The translations under genes and the position numbers were made by a program. Source: Clarkia xantiana subsp. parviflora (taxonomy: Eukaryota > Streptophyta > Magnoliopsida > Myrtales > Onagraceae). Taken from it: DNA of 64,000 nucleotides. The stretch lies in contig JAPTYO010000023.1 in the NCBI GenBank assembly GCA_036873135.1, forward strand, positions 2,739,834 through 2,803,833, given 5' to 3'. Within the stretch, counting starts at the first letter, position 1. Every line of letters begins with the position of its first letter. This document shows positions 1 through 10,904 of the stretch, piece after piece. Under the pieces are notes generated by a model that was given only the letters and a program-made list of their open reading frames with translations, was not told where the DNA came from and ran no database searches.

Positions 1-12
1 ATCACCCAACAA

Positions 13-2380
13 TCAACCTGCATAACTTACAGCTTCTTTATCAGCATCATTAAAAATATTAATAAGACCAAGTCTTTTGCAGAACATCTGGTGCCTTTCA
101 GCACTTAAAGGCTTCGTAAAAACATCAGCCAACTGATCATTAGTCCCCAAATAATCCAACTTAACTGTTCCATCAACAACTTTATCCCTCACAAAATGAC
201 AATCCACTTCAATATGTTTTGTCCTTTCGTGAAAAACTGGGTTATTGGTAATCTGAATGGCTGCTTTATTATCACAAAATAACGTAGTTGCTTTATCTTG
301 TTTAAAACCCAATTCGGATACCAATCCCCGCAGCCAAATAATTTCTTTCAACAAATAACCAATACTTCTGTACTCAGCTTCTGCTGAAGAAGTCGATACT
401 GTGTTTTGTTTTTTGATTTCCAAGAGATGAGAGAATCTCCCAACTTAACACAATACCCATTAACTGACTTTCTACTCTCAATGCACCTACCCCAGTCAGC
501 ATCACAGTATCCTACTAACTCAGCAGAAGATTGAGAAGATAGTAAAATACCCTTACCTGGCTCTTGCTTTAGATTCTAACGATTCTTAAGGAGGCATCCC
601 AATGGGATTTCTTTGGCTTTTGCATAAACTCACTTAGATATCTAGCTGCAAAAGAAATATCAGGCCTGGTAACAGTTAAGTACAAGAATTTTCCTATTAA
701 TCTCCTAAAAATAGTTGGATCTTTCAAAAGCTTGTCCTTAGAATTCACTTTTAAGTGATCATCATAGGAAACACTGATCAACTTAATATTCAACTCTATA
801 GGAGTCTCTACAACCCGACAACCAGCCATTCCAACAGAGGCAATGAGATCCAACACATATTTTTTCTGGGACAAAAAAATTTCATCTGAACATCTAGCCA
901 CTTCAATACCTAGGAAGTATTTCAACTCCCCTAGGTCTTTCATCCTGAAACTGGTTTTCAGAACATGTTTCAGTTCTGAAATCAGTTTGGCACTATTGCC
1001 AGAAATCAATACATCATCAACATAGACAAGAAGGACAACAATCTCACCATCATCATGCTTAGTAAACAATGAGTAATCATGCTTAGACTGTGTATAACCA
1101 GCATTGAGTAAAGCATTAGTCAATTTTAAGTTCCATTGTCTGCTAGCCTGTTTGAGCCCATACAGGGATTTAAGTAATCTACAGACCTTGTGATCACCAC
1201 TCCCCCTAGATTACTAAATCCCTGAGGCAAAAGCATGTAAACTTCTTCATTTAAATCGCCTTGAAGGAAGGCATTATAAACGTCAATTTGAAAAAGGGGC
1301 CAATGTTGTGAAGCAGCAAGAGATAAAACAACACGAACAGTGTTCATTTTTGCAACAGGGGAGAAAGTTTCAAAATAATCTATCCTATATTTTTTTTTTT
1401 AAAACCCTTAGCAACCAGTCTAGCTTTATAACGTTTCAAACTCCCATCAGAATTATATTTTAACTTGTAAACCCATTTGCACCCAATAGGGATTTTACCT
1501 GCTGGTAGGTTAACAACCTCCCAAGTTCCATTTTGTTCCAAAGCAGTGACTTCCTCAGACATAGCTTTGATCCACTCTGGGTCCTGTGAGGCTTCCTCAA
1601 AACTAGCAGGTTCAATCATCTTAGAAAAAGAGGTCAGATAAGATTGAAAAGGGACAGATAGATGTGAATAAGCCACATAATTCTGAATGGGATAGAAAAC
1701 AGATTGATTTCCCATAACATAATCTAAAGACCAAATAGGTGGCTTGACAGTCCTACCTGATTTGGAGGTTTGCAAAGGGTCAGTAGAATCAATAGGGACA
1801 ATATCAAGAATATCATCAGATCCATCATGAGATGAGTCATCATCTGATTGTTGGTTATTCTCAGAGGGACATTCAGTTCCAACATCATGTTCAACAAGAG
1901 GGACATTTTCCTCAGTCAGAACCCCAGATGGAGGGTTAATATCATTGGGTTCATCATCTAAGCCATACTCAAAGAAAATGGGCAGCTGATCTAAGTTCTT
2001 CCTTTTGAAAGGGAAAATATTTTCTCTAAATTGTACATCTCTATTTACAAAGAATCTACATTTTATAAGATTATAGAGTCTGTACCCCTTTTGGGAATTT
2101 GAATAACCCATAAAGACACATGGAATAGCTCTGGAAGAAAATTTATCAGTCACCAACAAATCTTTGGCATAGCATAAACACCCAAAAACACGCAAATGAG
2201 AAATATCTGGGACAATGTTACTAAAAATTTCTATTGGGGATTTCCCATCCAATACAGTACTTGGCAGAAGATTGATCAAATAGCAGGCTGTGAGCACACA
2301 TGCACCCCAGAAGGGTCAGGGATATGACCTTGTAATTTTAAAGCTCGAGCAACTTCTAATAAGTGCCTGTGCTTTCTCTC
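13..2380 (-). pseudogene. copia pol remnant: integrase C-terminus, reverse transcriptase, RNase H
   Basis: Three to four frame-shifted pieces. 1380-2297 holds the integrase C-terminal region (LTACYLINLLPS), an acidic linker, then the start of RT (GTWEVVNLPAGKIPIGCKWV). 1126-1347 and 569-1123 continue RT, with the catalytic YVDDV at about 1015-1030. 13-423 is RNase H, with SSAEAEYRS near its start and KHIEVDCHFVRD and LADVFTKPL towards its end. The order and motifs are those of copia polyproteins. The frameshift at about 1190 scrambles the segment that normally reads as a [14 protein letters not shown] motif. No intact polyprotein can be made. Confidence 0.92.
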
Positions 2381-2387
2381 AACCCTA

Positions 2388-3347
2388 CTATTCTATTGGG
2401 GAGTATAAGCACAAGAACTTTGGTGTAACATTGGCAATGTTGATGGTATTAACATTGGCAGAAGGCTTAGTCCCTCCTCCTTTCTCCTTCATTTGATCTC
2501 TCCTTTTGAAGCAGTTCTCTCTATAGTGACCCTTCTTGTAACAAAAATCACAGCCCTTAGCATAACAATGATCTGCAGTATGTCCCTTCTTGTGGCAAAA
2601 AGTGCATTCAAGACTTGGATTGCCCTTTTGCCTTTCAGGATTGGTAAGAACATTTCCAGGAAGAATATCAACAGATGCAGCAATGCTTGAAGTTACTCCC
2701 CTCTGACTCTCTTCTTGAATCAGAATGTTATATGCATTTTCTACAGAGGGAGGTGGTTCGCGCATCAAAAGATTGCTTCTGATGGTTGAATAATTGTCAT
2801 TTAACCCCATCAAGAACTGGAAAAGACGCATATTGTCCTTATGATCCATATATTTCTGAAAACCATCAACATATAGAGTGGGAAGAGCTACAGCCGCATC
2901 AAATTCAGCCCATAGTAGTCTCAGCTTGGTAAAGAAGCTAGACACAGAATCAAGCCCTTGACGAGTCAAGACAATTTCTTTGTGAAGCTGATAAATACTG
3001 GAACTATTCACCTTATCATAGCGTTGTTTCAATTCATCCCAAGCAAGCAGGGCAGATTCTGTGTACATAATTGTGCTAGCTATCTCTTTTGAAATTGAAT
3101 TCATTATCCAGCCAAACACAACGGCATTACACCTATCCCAAAGATCGTGAAGAGCAGCATCATACTTATCACGCGTACATGCACCAGTAACGAACCCTAA
3201 CTTGTTTCTACCAATCAAGATAAAGCGTAAAGCTCGACTCCACATAGGATAATCAGAAATACCAGTCAGGATGTGAGATGTCACGCAGGTTCCAGGATTA
3301 TCGCTGGAGTGAAGAAAGAACGGGTGGTGCGAGTCCACCACGGCCAT
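2388..3347 (-). CDS. copia gag-like ORF with two CCHC zinc knuckles
   Basis: A 319-residue open frame begins at the ATG ending at 3347. The N-terminal two thirds match the copia gag fold (retrotran_gag/UBN2 type), with SSSIYQLHKEIVLTRQGLDS and FLMGLNDNYSTIRSNLLM. Two CX2CX4HX4C knuckles follow: CTFCHKKGHTADHC and CDFCYKKGHYRENC. Gag would coat element RNA in cytoplasmic particles. The last 20 or so residues are chimeric, produced by the deletion that fused gag to the end of integrase. This is the best-preserved frame of the element and carries no stop. Confidence 0.85.
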   Translation of the reverse strand: MAVVDSHHPFFLHSSDNPGTCVTSHILTGISDYPMWSRALRFILIGRNKLGFVTGACTRDKYDAALHDLWDRCNAVVFGWIMNSISKEIASTIMYTESALLAWDELKQRYDKVNSSSIYQLHKEIVLTRQGLDSVSSFFTKLRLLWAEFDAAVALPTLYVDGFQKYMDHKDNMRLFQFLMGLNDNYSTIRSNLLMREPPPSVENAYNILIQEESQRGVTSSIAASVDILPGNVLTNPERQKGNPSLECTFCHKKGHTADHCYAKGCDFCYKKGHYRENCFKRRDQMKEKGGGTKPSANVNTINIANVTPKFLCLYSPIE

Positions 3348-3649
3348 CGGATTGCCGCCTTGGTTCTCTGTAATCTCGTCGCCCGCAATAGAGATCGAAT
3401 CGAAAGGCGAAGAAACGAATCGAACTCCTCAGAGGACTAGCAATCGACAACCGGCATACAAGAACCAACACGAACAAGTCGAGGGCGAACCGAGGGTGAA
3501 GAGGTTCAAGAATGGAAAAATCATTTCGTCACAAAGAAGGTGAAACGATTCGTATGCAACAAAAAAAAAGAAGAAGGCAGGGTGTAAGAACTAAGGGTGA
3601 AGAGGTGGTGAGGTGGTGGTGGAAAAAGGCCAGGATCGACTGAGAGTCT

Positions 3650-3661
3650 GCTCTGATACCA
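3650..3661 (-). other. copia primer binding site (initiator tRNA-Met type)
   Basis: On the minus strand the 12 bases read TGGTATCAGAGC, the standard plant copia site complementary to the 3' end of initiator tRNA-Met. It sits directly inside the LTR and about 300 bases before gag. Confidence 0.85.
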
Positions 3662-3960
3662 TTTCAAGATCAGGAAACGAAACCCTAGAACGGGAAAGAT
3701 GAAGAGGTTTTGAGAGAAATATGAGAGAGCATTTCGAGGGATCTTTAGTGAGAATTCCTTAATCCGTCTCACATCCCCTCAACCCTAAATCTAATATAAA
3801 GAGTCATTTACAATCTGTAGACGGGCCAAAATTAACTGGGCCAGAATAACAAATAAAAGAGCCCAATCCGAATAGACAACCCAAACACCAAACAATCCAT
3901 CTACAAACTAAACAGGCCCTAAATAATGAAGAAGCAATTAACAGCTTGGACCAGGCCTCA
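3662..3960 (-). repeat. 5' LTR of the first copia element
   Basis: This stretch lies between the primer binding site and the point where sequence homologous to the RhoGDI gene begins (3961). On the minus strand it starts TGAGGCCTGG, fitting the usual TG start. The other end does not read CA and may be mutated. The partner LTR is outside the window, so the exact ends are inferred from the flanks. Confidence 0.7.
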
Positions 3961-4385
3961 AAAAGGAAGATGCGAGCTTGAGGAGGTGGAAGGAGAAGCT
4001 CCTTGGAAGTGTAGATTTTGACAATATTGGAGGTAACAACAAGTGTTAGGGTTCTTAAACTGTCTTTAGCAATGCTGAAATGTATGTGTATCGGATTGGG
4101 GTGATTCTCTCTGATAATTGCAGAAAATTCATCATTATTTTGAATTAAGATCATGTTTGCCTGATTCAGTGTAATTTATTGCTACCAAACATTGCCCAAG
4201 TGTGATAAAAAGCTAGCCTTTTTATTGATTTTTTGATTGAAGTTCAAATTTTTAATATAGAGTCCAAGTGTGTACTCTCTAATCATAGATTCCATTGCTT
4301 ATAATTTAATGGTTAAATTTGAATTCTACAACTTCTATCAGTCCAATTTCGATTCCGTTAGAATTTTGGTGGTATTTTCCGCCAC
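3961..4385 (+). pseudogene. duplicated RhoGDI fragment (exon 2 plus part of intron 2)
   Basis: The sequence is nearly identical to 12256-12785 of the RhoGDI gene. It contains exon 2 (3964-4030 here) and most of intron 2, with about 95 bases missing where the parent reads 12625-12720. The copy starts at the last bases of intron 1, exactly where the copia LTR ends, and the match stops at TTTTCCGCCAC, after which plant-mobile-domain sequence follows. It lacks exons 1, 3, 4 and 5. Because the copia sits at the left junction, more of the copied gene may lie beyond the left edge of the window. Confidence 0.9.
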
Positions 4386-5640
4386 TTGGGGTGAAATTTT
4401 GGGAGAAATGGCGTTCTGAGACACATACATTTCATCTACCTTGGGGTGAAATGTCGGTTACATTGCACGATGTAGCCATAATATTGGGCTTACCAATAAA
4501 CGGGAGGCCGTAACAGACTTCTATCGACAAGGTATAGTTGGCGATGTTAGTCAGAACACTCATGATCTCTGTGGACGACTCATTGGAGAACGGCCGCATG
4601 TTGATGAAATACAAGGTAAGAACATAATGTCAAATGATGTCAAAGCCACCTGGTTGAAGTTAATGTGGGAAGAGAGGATCCTAGAAAATGAAGAGGAAGC
4701 TCAACAAGAAGCAAGAGCTTATATCTTGGTCCTGTTAGGTCAAGTGTTGTTCAGTAACACCAACGGATCTATATTCAACTAGAGTATATTTACTTTCTCG
4801 AAGACTGGAATGTGCAGAGAAACTAGTTGGGCCTCAGCTATACTGGCCTACTTATACAGGGGTCTCTGCAAAGTGGCATCTTCAAAAACAAAAAACGCAC
4901 AGGGTTGTGGTGTTTTGTCACATGTATAAAAATTAGAATAATAACGTTAGGTCTAATAAATTTTCAAAAAAAATTATGAAATATATTTTTGTTTCAACGT
5001 AAGTTTGGATCTGGGAGCATCTTGGGGTTGGTCGGCCAAATATGTTGCGCGAGCCTCCAAAGAACCAGTTGGTTGTTGGTGGCAAACCCCAAAGACTACA
5101 AAAATCTACCAATGTGCACCAATTGTACAGTGATCACATGGTTGGTATTTCGATGTCTCATGTAAGATTACTTAATAAAATTATTTGACCATGTTTTAAT
5201 TGTTCAATATTTTATGTACTCTGAGCGTTTTTAAACATTACAGGTTTATTGGGACCCATATTACGAGGAAATGAGAGCACTACTGCCACCCATATGTACA
5301 CAGCACGCTCCGCTGTCAATACTTCGTACGTCTTCCCTTAATCCACTTTAACATAGTGGAGCTGTATGTTCCAGATCAGGTATATCTGCAATTTTAATGA
5401 CCACGAACAATCCCTCCTGATGTTGGTTATATCAACGAATGGATACTCTTCATGAGCTTGAACAATGGAGTAAGCAGCCTGCGACACCTTGGTTTACTCA
5501 GCATGTCGCGTGTATCGAAGCCTGGGAGAACCGCTTTGATACGGAACACCCTGCACCTCTACCCGTTGAGGACCGTGAGTATTTTGCGTGATACATGCCT
5601 AGAACAGTGACGATGGTAACCCCTCGTCAAAACGCCTAGG
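4386..5640 (+). pseudogene. plant mobile domain (PMD/MAIN-like) pseudogene
   Basis: The frame through 4386-4513 reads WEKWRSETHTFHLPWGEMS and then TLHDVAIILGLPINGRP. This is the signature of the plant mobile domain found in MAIN/MAIL proteins and in transposons that carry it. Further pieces follow at about 4655-4760 (TWLKLMWEERILENEEEAQQ), 5243-5310 (YWDPYYEEMRALLPPI) and 5440-5590 (ELEQWSKQPATPWF). Frameshifts, stops and non-coding gaps separate them. The 5' end of the frame is fused to RhoGDI-derived intron sequence, so the original start is gone. Family membership is clear; function is not. Confidence 0.8.
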
Positions 5641-6078
5641 CCCAGGTCCAGGGTGGAGTCATCCCTAGAAGACATTTTGAACCACATGCAAACACCGTCC
5701 AAATGCTTGTAAGTGTCTTTTCTTACTAGTTAATTTGTATGATTGCGATAGATGATCAAACTTCAAGTATGTTTTTTTTTTTTTTTTTTTTTTCATGTGT
5801 AACAGTTGGGATATTAGAAGAGTACATTGAAAAATGCAAATAAATTGGCACGTAAGTTAACCTGTCGTAGCAAGATACAGGCCGAGACCATTATAGACAA
5901 TGCACGATCCGCCTTTCGTGAAGCCAACCGGGAACGTGACACTAGAGGAAACGAAAGTTTCAATATCATATACAATGCTACGTACCTTGGTAAGCGGGTT
6001 GCTAGAACTTCCGCCCTCACCTAAGTGGCGAGGAACAGAGTTCTTTCCCACTATCTCCGATTTTAGCCGAAAATTGTC
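5641..6078. other. tail of the PMD pseudogene region, no gene seen
   Basis: Contains a T-tract (about 5768-5792) and short, non-coding open frames. The stretch 5820-6020 may be the degraded 3' part of the plant-mobile-domain copy, but no motif can be read with confidence. Confidence 0.4.
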
Positions 6079-6570
6079 TTATTCAGGCTTGGTTGACGTT
6101 TTACGGTCAACCGCATGTTGTTTCTCACTCTTGTTCTTCCACTTCCTTTTCTGTTCAATAGGTGATCCTGACAATTTAGTCATAGGTTTGACAATAGCTA
6201 ATCGAGCTTCTTTTATCTCAATTATTTGCAGGACAGATGCAAGGTCCAACAGAGAAATACTGACGGTCAATAGAGTCCTGGTAGCTCTCCAAGACTTCGG
6301 GAGTATCCCGATTATGGCCAGAATTTTGTCCCATTCAGCCATTTGACCTTCATCCTCAAGAGGTTTTACCATGTTGAAGTTGTATGCCTTTTCAACTACA
6401 CTAATGTTATCGCTTTTCGGACTTTCATCTAAATGAGTTATTAGTGGGTGCAGTTTCCATAATTCAGGAATAAAGCATCCCAGATATCTTTCTTTATCTG
6501 GATATCGCTGAACTGATTTTCAATTTTTGAAGACATTTATGATAGTAAAATTTATCTTGCTCTCTTGTCA
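6079..6570 (-). pseudogene. copia gag fragment
   Basis: The 97-residue minus-strand frame at 6079-6372 has the pattern of the second half of a copia gag: MVKPLEDEGQMAEWDKILA, followed by a helix-rich stretch (LPKSWRATRTLL, LDLASVLQIIEI). Similarity continues upstream in other frames to about 6570. No LTR, primer site or pol is attached. It is an isolated degraded fragment. Confidence 0.6.
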
Positions 6571-6647
6571 TCATGCTCCCACTTGAAGTGACTGTATGCT
6601 AGCCCATTGGTCAGACTTGCCTCTGGACAGCTCATTGTTTTTCAAAT

Positions 6648-6728
6648 GTCAAGATGGCCGAGTTGGTCTAAGGCGCCAGTTTCAGGTACTGGTCCGAAAG
6701 GGCGTGGGTTCAAATCTCACTCTTGACA
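6648..6728 (+). tRNA. tRNA-Leu (anticodon CAG)
   Basis: A complete cloverleaf can be drawn. Acceptor strands GTCAAGA (6648-6654) and TCTTGAC (6721-6727) pair over 7 bp, with A as discriminator. The anticodon stem CCAGT/ACTGG closes the loop TTCAGGT, giving anticodon CAG at 6683-6685. A long variable arm, typical of leucine tRNAs, follows. The T arm carries GGTTCAAATC (B box), and the A box region reads TGGCCGAGTTGGTC. There is no intron and CCA is not encoded, as expected for a nuclear gene. A T-rich stretch just downstream (about 6729-6740) may act as the Pol III stop. Confidence 0.95.
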
Positions 6729-6748
6729 TATTTATTTGTTAGTAACAA

Positions 6749-7472
6749 GGGTTAAGGGTACTTTTGGTACCACATGTTTACACGAAATCCACTGTTCATA
6801 CCATATGTTTTTTTTTGTACCAATGGTTTTCATTTTTCACCGTTTTCATACCTCCGTTAGTGTTCCGTAAAAAATGACTGTTAAATGGCATGTGTCATGC
6901 ACGTGAGCAGCGCAAAACTTTTAATTTTGTTCAATTTAGTCCCTCTAATACATCCTTAACTTTTATTTTGTTCAATTTAGTCCTAAAATTTCAAAACCAA
7001 ACCCTTCATCCAAATTGACCTAGTCATGGGCTAGGTCCGGCTGGGTCAATTAGGACCTAGCCCCAATTGAGTTAAACTGGGATCTAGCCTCAATTGACCT
7101 AGCCGGACCTAGCCTAGGGCTAGGTCCGACCATGGGTCAGGGTCACCTGGGTCCGGTGACCCGACCCAGGGTCGGACCTAGCCCATGGCTAGGTCCGGCT
7201 ATGCCAATTTAGGTGAAAGGTTTGGTTTTGAAATTTAAGATTAAATTGAACAAAATAAAAGTTATGGATGTATTAGAGGGACTAAATTGAACAAAACTGA
7301 AAGTTTTGGGCTGTTCACGTGCATGGCACATGCCATTTAACAGCCTTTTTTGACGGAACACTAAATGAGGTATGAAAACGGTGCAAAATGTAAACCATTG
7401 GTACAAAAAAATACATATGGTATAAACAGTGGATTTCGTGTAAACATGTGGTACCAAAAGTACCATTAACCC
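6749..7472. mobile_element. non-autonomous Mutator-like element with long terminal inverted repeats
   Basis: Inverted arms of about 260 bp begin GGGTTAAGGGTACTTTTGGT and end with the complement. A perfect 9-bp target duplication TAGTAACAA flanks it (6740-6748 and 7473-7481). The 9-bp duplication and long arms point to a MULE. The centre (7015-7205) is built from direct and inverted GACCTAG / CTAGGTC motifs. No transposase is present. The insertion lies 12 bases after the end of the tRNA gene. Confidence 0.88.
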
Positions 7473-7576
7473 TAGTAACAATATAATTACATATTCGACT
7501 TAGTCACTTACCTGTGAATAACTACGTGCAGTTAATTCATTACGATATGTAAACAAAACCAACTATTATTAGGATC

Positions 7577-7658
7577 TTTATAGTAAAGATTAAACTGAAT
7601 TTAGTTGATTTAGGTTGTTTATAGTAAAGATTAAACTGAAATTAGTTGATTTAGACTA
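7577..7658. repeat. 41-bp tandem duplication upstream of the polygalacturonase gene
   Basis: Two near-identical copies begin TTTATAGTAAAGATTAAACT at 7577 and 7618. They lie 120-200 bases before the start codon of the polygalacturonase, in its likely promoter. Any regulatory role is inference. Confidence 0.75.
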
Positions 7659-7779
7659 CAAATAGTACCATCACATACTTGGAAATGGAAACCCCAATTA
7701 ATTCTATCATAAAGTTTTAGTTGCTCTTTCTAAATTCCAGAATTTCTATTATCATCTTAGAGCAAATCGAAGTAAAAAT

Positions 7780-10700
7780 ATGACTACTAAGTTCAGTCTC
7801 CATAGGTTCTTGGTATCATTGTCTATATTGACCGCTCTTTCACCCATTGTAGCTCAAGTTCTTGACGTGACGATGTATGGTAATCGTATTGATATTACCG
7901 AGGTAAGAAATAATTCACATTTCACCAAAACATTGATCATCGTTTTTAATTATAGTAATTATTTCTAACAGTGTCTGATCTTCGTCTTCATATCATTTTC
8001 AACTCGAACATAAATTTTATTCTTCTTTTAAGCAGATCCCAAAGTTATGTATGTGAGTTTTTGTCTGAACCCATAATTCGATTTTTCGGTTGAAACATAA
8101 CCCATGAACATAATTTTAGTTGGGTCTGTTATTCACTTTATGTGTTCATGGGTTTTTGTTTTTTTTTTTTTTTCTTTTTGATAAAAAAGAACAAGTTCAA
8201 TATGATAAAGGAAAATTCATCATTTTGTCGAAAGGCGTGTTTCCATTTTCACATGACATTTAACGGAAAAAATAGACAGAATTAAAACTGAGATGCATTT
8301 ATTTAAGGGTTTTAAAAACTAAAAACAATCCCAATTATATGTCATATCATTGTTCCAGATTTTAAATATTAATATTCGGTATCACAATTATCATATTTGT
8401 TGATTTTTAGTTTTTTATTTTTACAATTGATGGAAAAAAAAACATATTTTTTAAGCATCAAATGAGCCTAAATCATAAGTAATTCAACTGATACATCGAA
8501 AAAGTAGAAAACAATATGTATTTGTTACTTAAAATGTCAATTCAAACACCAAATCAGTTGAAAAAAAAGTTAAAATCAACAAATATAATAATTGAAATAC
8601 CGAATATTAATATTTTAAATCTGAAACAACGATTAACAATATAACAAAAAATTTTAGGTTCCTTAACCATTTAGTTAACATATAAAAACATAGAGATATA
8701 TTAATAACCCACATGAAATACTTGTTAGCGCAAATAACCACATCAGGCACACTCTCAGTCCATTTATGTATATTTAATATATATATATATAATTATAATT
8801 AATATGAGTATTAATTAATTATTTGCAGGGTTTACAAAAAGCGTGGAATGATGCTTGTGCATCGCCAACTCCATTGATAATATTGATTCCCAGAGGGGTT
8901 TACAACTTAAGGGTAGTCAAACTAGAAGGACCTTGTAGAAACCCTGCTATGAGAATTAAGCTTCTTGGTATCGTCAAGGCCCCTGCTGATCCTGCTGAGA
9001 TGAACAGTGATGGCTGGATTACCATCAATAACGTCGAGGGCTTCACCCTCTATGGCGGCGGCACTTTCGATGGTCAGGGTAAAATTGCTTGGGATAAGAA
9101 TGACTGTCACCAAAATAGAAATTGTGTTCTTCCGGTGGTAAGTTTTTATCACTTTTTTAAGAATTACTCACAAAAATTCTTAAAGATTAAGTGAAAATTA
9201 GTTAATGATTTAGTGGTTAAGATAGTGTATTCCCATGTGACTTGACTCTGAAGTTATATGTTTGAAACCCTAAGGGGAGGTGAATTGTTTAAAAAACAGG
9301 TGTTGTCTGGTCTATATATCAAGTTAGATAGACGAGGGGTGAATAAAATTGGGTTTAACAGATTGACCTCTTAACTATATTAGGCTGCTGGTGGGGCTAA
9401 TTTGACGAGGTCAGTGTATGCTTTGGTTGTTCATTAAGTCAAGTCAGAAAAAACCTCAGCCCGTGAGTAGAAAATTTAAACATTATATAGCAAAATGAGT
9501 CAAAGGTCGCCACTATTAGCTTATTTCTTTTGGTAGAAAAATATATATACATAAGTAGGATTGTAACCAACTTATGAAAGTATATACAATAGGACTTGAA
9601 AATTTGCAATTTGTGAAGTAATTTTTTTTAGGGTATAGTCATTAAGATTTTATAATGCTTTGCAGAGTTTTATTAATTTCTAATGATAATTTATGCACAT
9701 ATCATAATTTTGAAAAGTTATTAAGAAATCCAAAGTTTAAAATTTGAACACAACATTTTCAAAGAATTTTGAAGATTCCTTAGAAATATGTCCATCATAA
9801 ACAACTAGATTTCTTATGGTGAGGTAGCAAAACTAGAAAAATCAAAATATATATAGATTTTTGTAAATTTCTTACGATTTAAGTTTTTTTAGGTAATTTA
9901 TAACCCTTAATTTTATTATCTAATTATAACATGTGTGTTTTTCCTTGTTCTATCTAATAGAGCCTAAGGTTCAACTTCATCAACAATAGTGTAATCCATA
10001 GCGTGACAATCATAGACAGCAAATTTTTCCATGTCAACCTCTTTGCATGCAACAACGTGACATTTAAACGTTTCAATATCATTGCACCTGATCAAAGCCC
10101 TAACACTGACGGAATTCATATGGGTGATTCCACTGGAATCAAGATCATGAACTCGAACATTCAAACTGGAGATGATTGCATATCGATGGGCCCCGGGAGC
10201 CGCGACATTAGAATTAAGGATGTTACATGCGGTCCAGGTCACGGGATTAGTGTCGGTAGCTTGGGTGGGAATCCAGGAGAAGCGCCCATAGTCGGAGTTA
10301 TGGTAATAAATTGCACTTTCACTAGAACGATGAACGGAGTTCGGGTCAAGGTTTGGCCGAAGGCTAATACTGGGGCAGTTACTGACTTACGTTTCGAAGA
10401 TCTCGTCATGAATGATGTTCAATATCCAATCATTATCGATCAGGCATATTGTCCGCATAATATGTGCACTAATGAGGTTTGTTATTTTCACTACCAAAAA
10501 TCTTTCTGGAAATGTACAGAATGAAGTTACAGTCTGTAACTTTAGTATGTACAGTACAATATAATTTACTCACATATGGTCTCCAACGGTTCTGAAGTGA
10601 AACTTCAAACTACATATTCTTATGTGGTTGATTTTTATTTTATTTTTTCATTTTAATTACTCAGCAATCGCTCGTTAAGATTAGCAAAGTATCGATCAAG

Positions 10701-10904
10701 AACGTTCGTGGAACAACATCAATGCGAGAGGCGATTACGATAAGGTGCAGCGGGAGCCTCCCCTGTGAAGGAGTCGAGATCGCCGACGTCGACCTTGCAT
10801 ACTCTGGGGTAGATGGTCCAGCCACCTCTATTTGTAGCAATGTTAACCCTATAGTTTCAGGCATACAGAATCCTGCAATTTGTGGAACTAGTCATATTCC
10901 ATGA
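7780..10904 (+). CDS. exopolygalacturonase (glycoside hydrolase family 28)
   Basis: Four exons: 7780-7902, 8829-9137, 9961-10476 and 10665-10904. All introns are GT-AG and phase 0, giving 395 residues, the usual size for plant exo-PGs. The enzyme hydrolyses alpha-1,4 linkages of polygalacturonan in the cell wall. Residues 1-25 form a signal peptide (hydrophobic LVSLSILTALSPIVA), so it is secreted. GH28 motifs are complete: NTD at 192-194, the acid pair in GDDC at 215-216, GHG at 237-239 and RVK at 272-274. The best match is the pollen/floral exo-PG clade (LPVSLRFNF, CGPGHGISVGSLG). The N-terminal linker before the first helix (GLQKAWNDAC) is a few residues shorter than usual. Intron 1 holds an inverted-repeat element. 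Substrate mode (exo versus endo) is inferred from the clade. Confidence 0.93.
8345..8642. repeat. hairpin MITE-like inverted repeat in polygalacturonase intron 1
   Basis: Arms of about 80 bp at 8345-8425 and 8567-8642 are reverse complements (CGAATATTAATATTTTAAAT in the right arm), separated by about 140 AT-rich bases. No clear target duplication was found, so the transposon class is undecided. A smaller inverted pair (AACCCATGAACATAA and its complement) lies just upstream at about 8098-8155. Confidence 0.6.
9205..9300 (+). repeat. possible tRNA-derived SINE fragment in polygalacturonase intron 2
   Basis: A box-A-like TAGTGGTTAAGA (9211-9222) and a box-B-like GTTTGAAACCC (9260-9270) occur in the right order. 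No defined ends or target duplication were seen, so this is tentative. Confidence 0.3.

Larger units (their letters stand above)
1..3960 (-). mobile_element. Ty1/copia retrotransposon, 3' end beyond window, internally deleted
   Basis: Read on the minus strand, the order is 5' LTR (3662-3960), primer binding site (3650-3661), gag (2388-3347), the C-terminal end of integrase, reverse transcriptase and RNase H (to position 13). The RT-before-RNase H order after integrase is that of Ty1/copia. Protease and the catalytic core of integrase are missing: gag stops just after its zinc knuckles and runs at about 2400 into the integrase motif that reads TPQ, stop, NSRVERKHRHLLEVARAL. Frame breaks near 425, 1125, 1190, 1380 and 2300 make it non-autonomous. 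The 3' LTR must lie before position 1. Confidence 0.93.

Noticed and set aside
3804..4154. Minus-strand frame of 116 codons, matched by another at 12120-12479
   Set aside because: Both are antisense shadows of the duplicated RhoGDI exon 2/intron 2 sequence; their similarity comes from the duplication, not from a gene.
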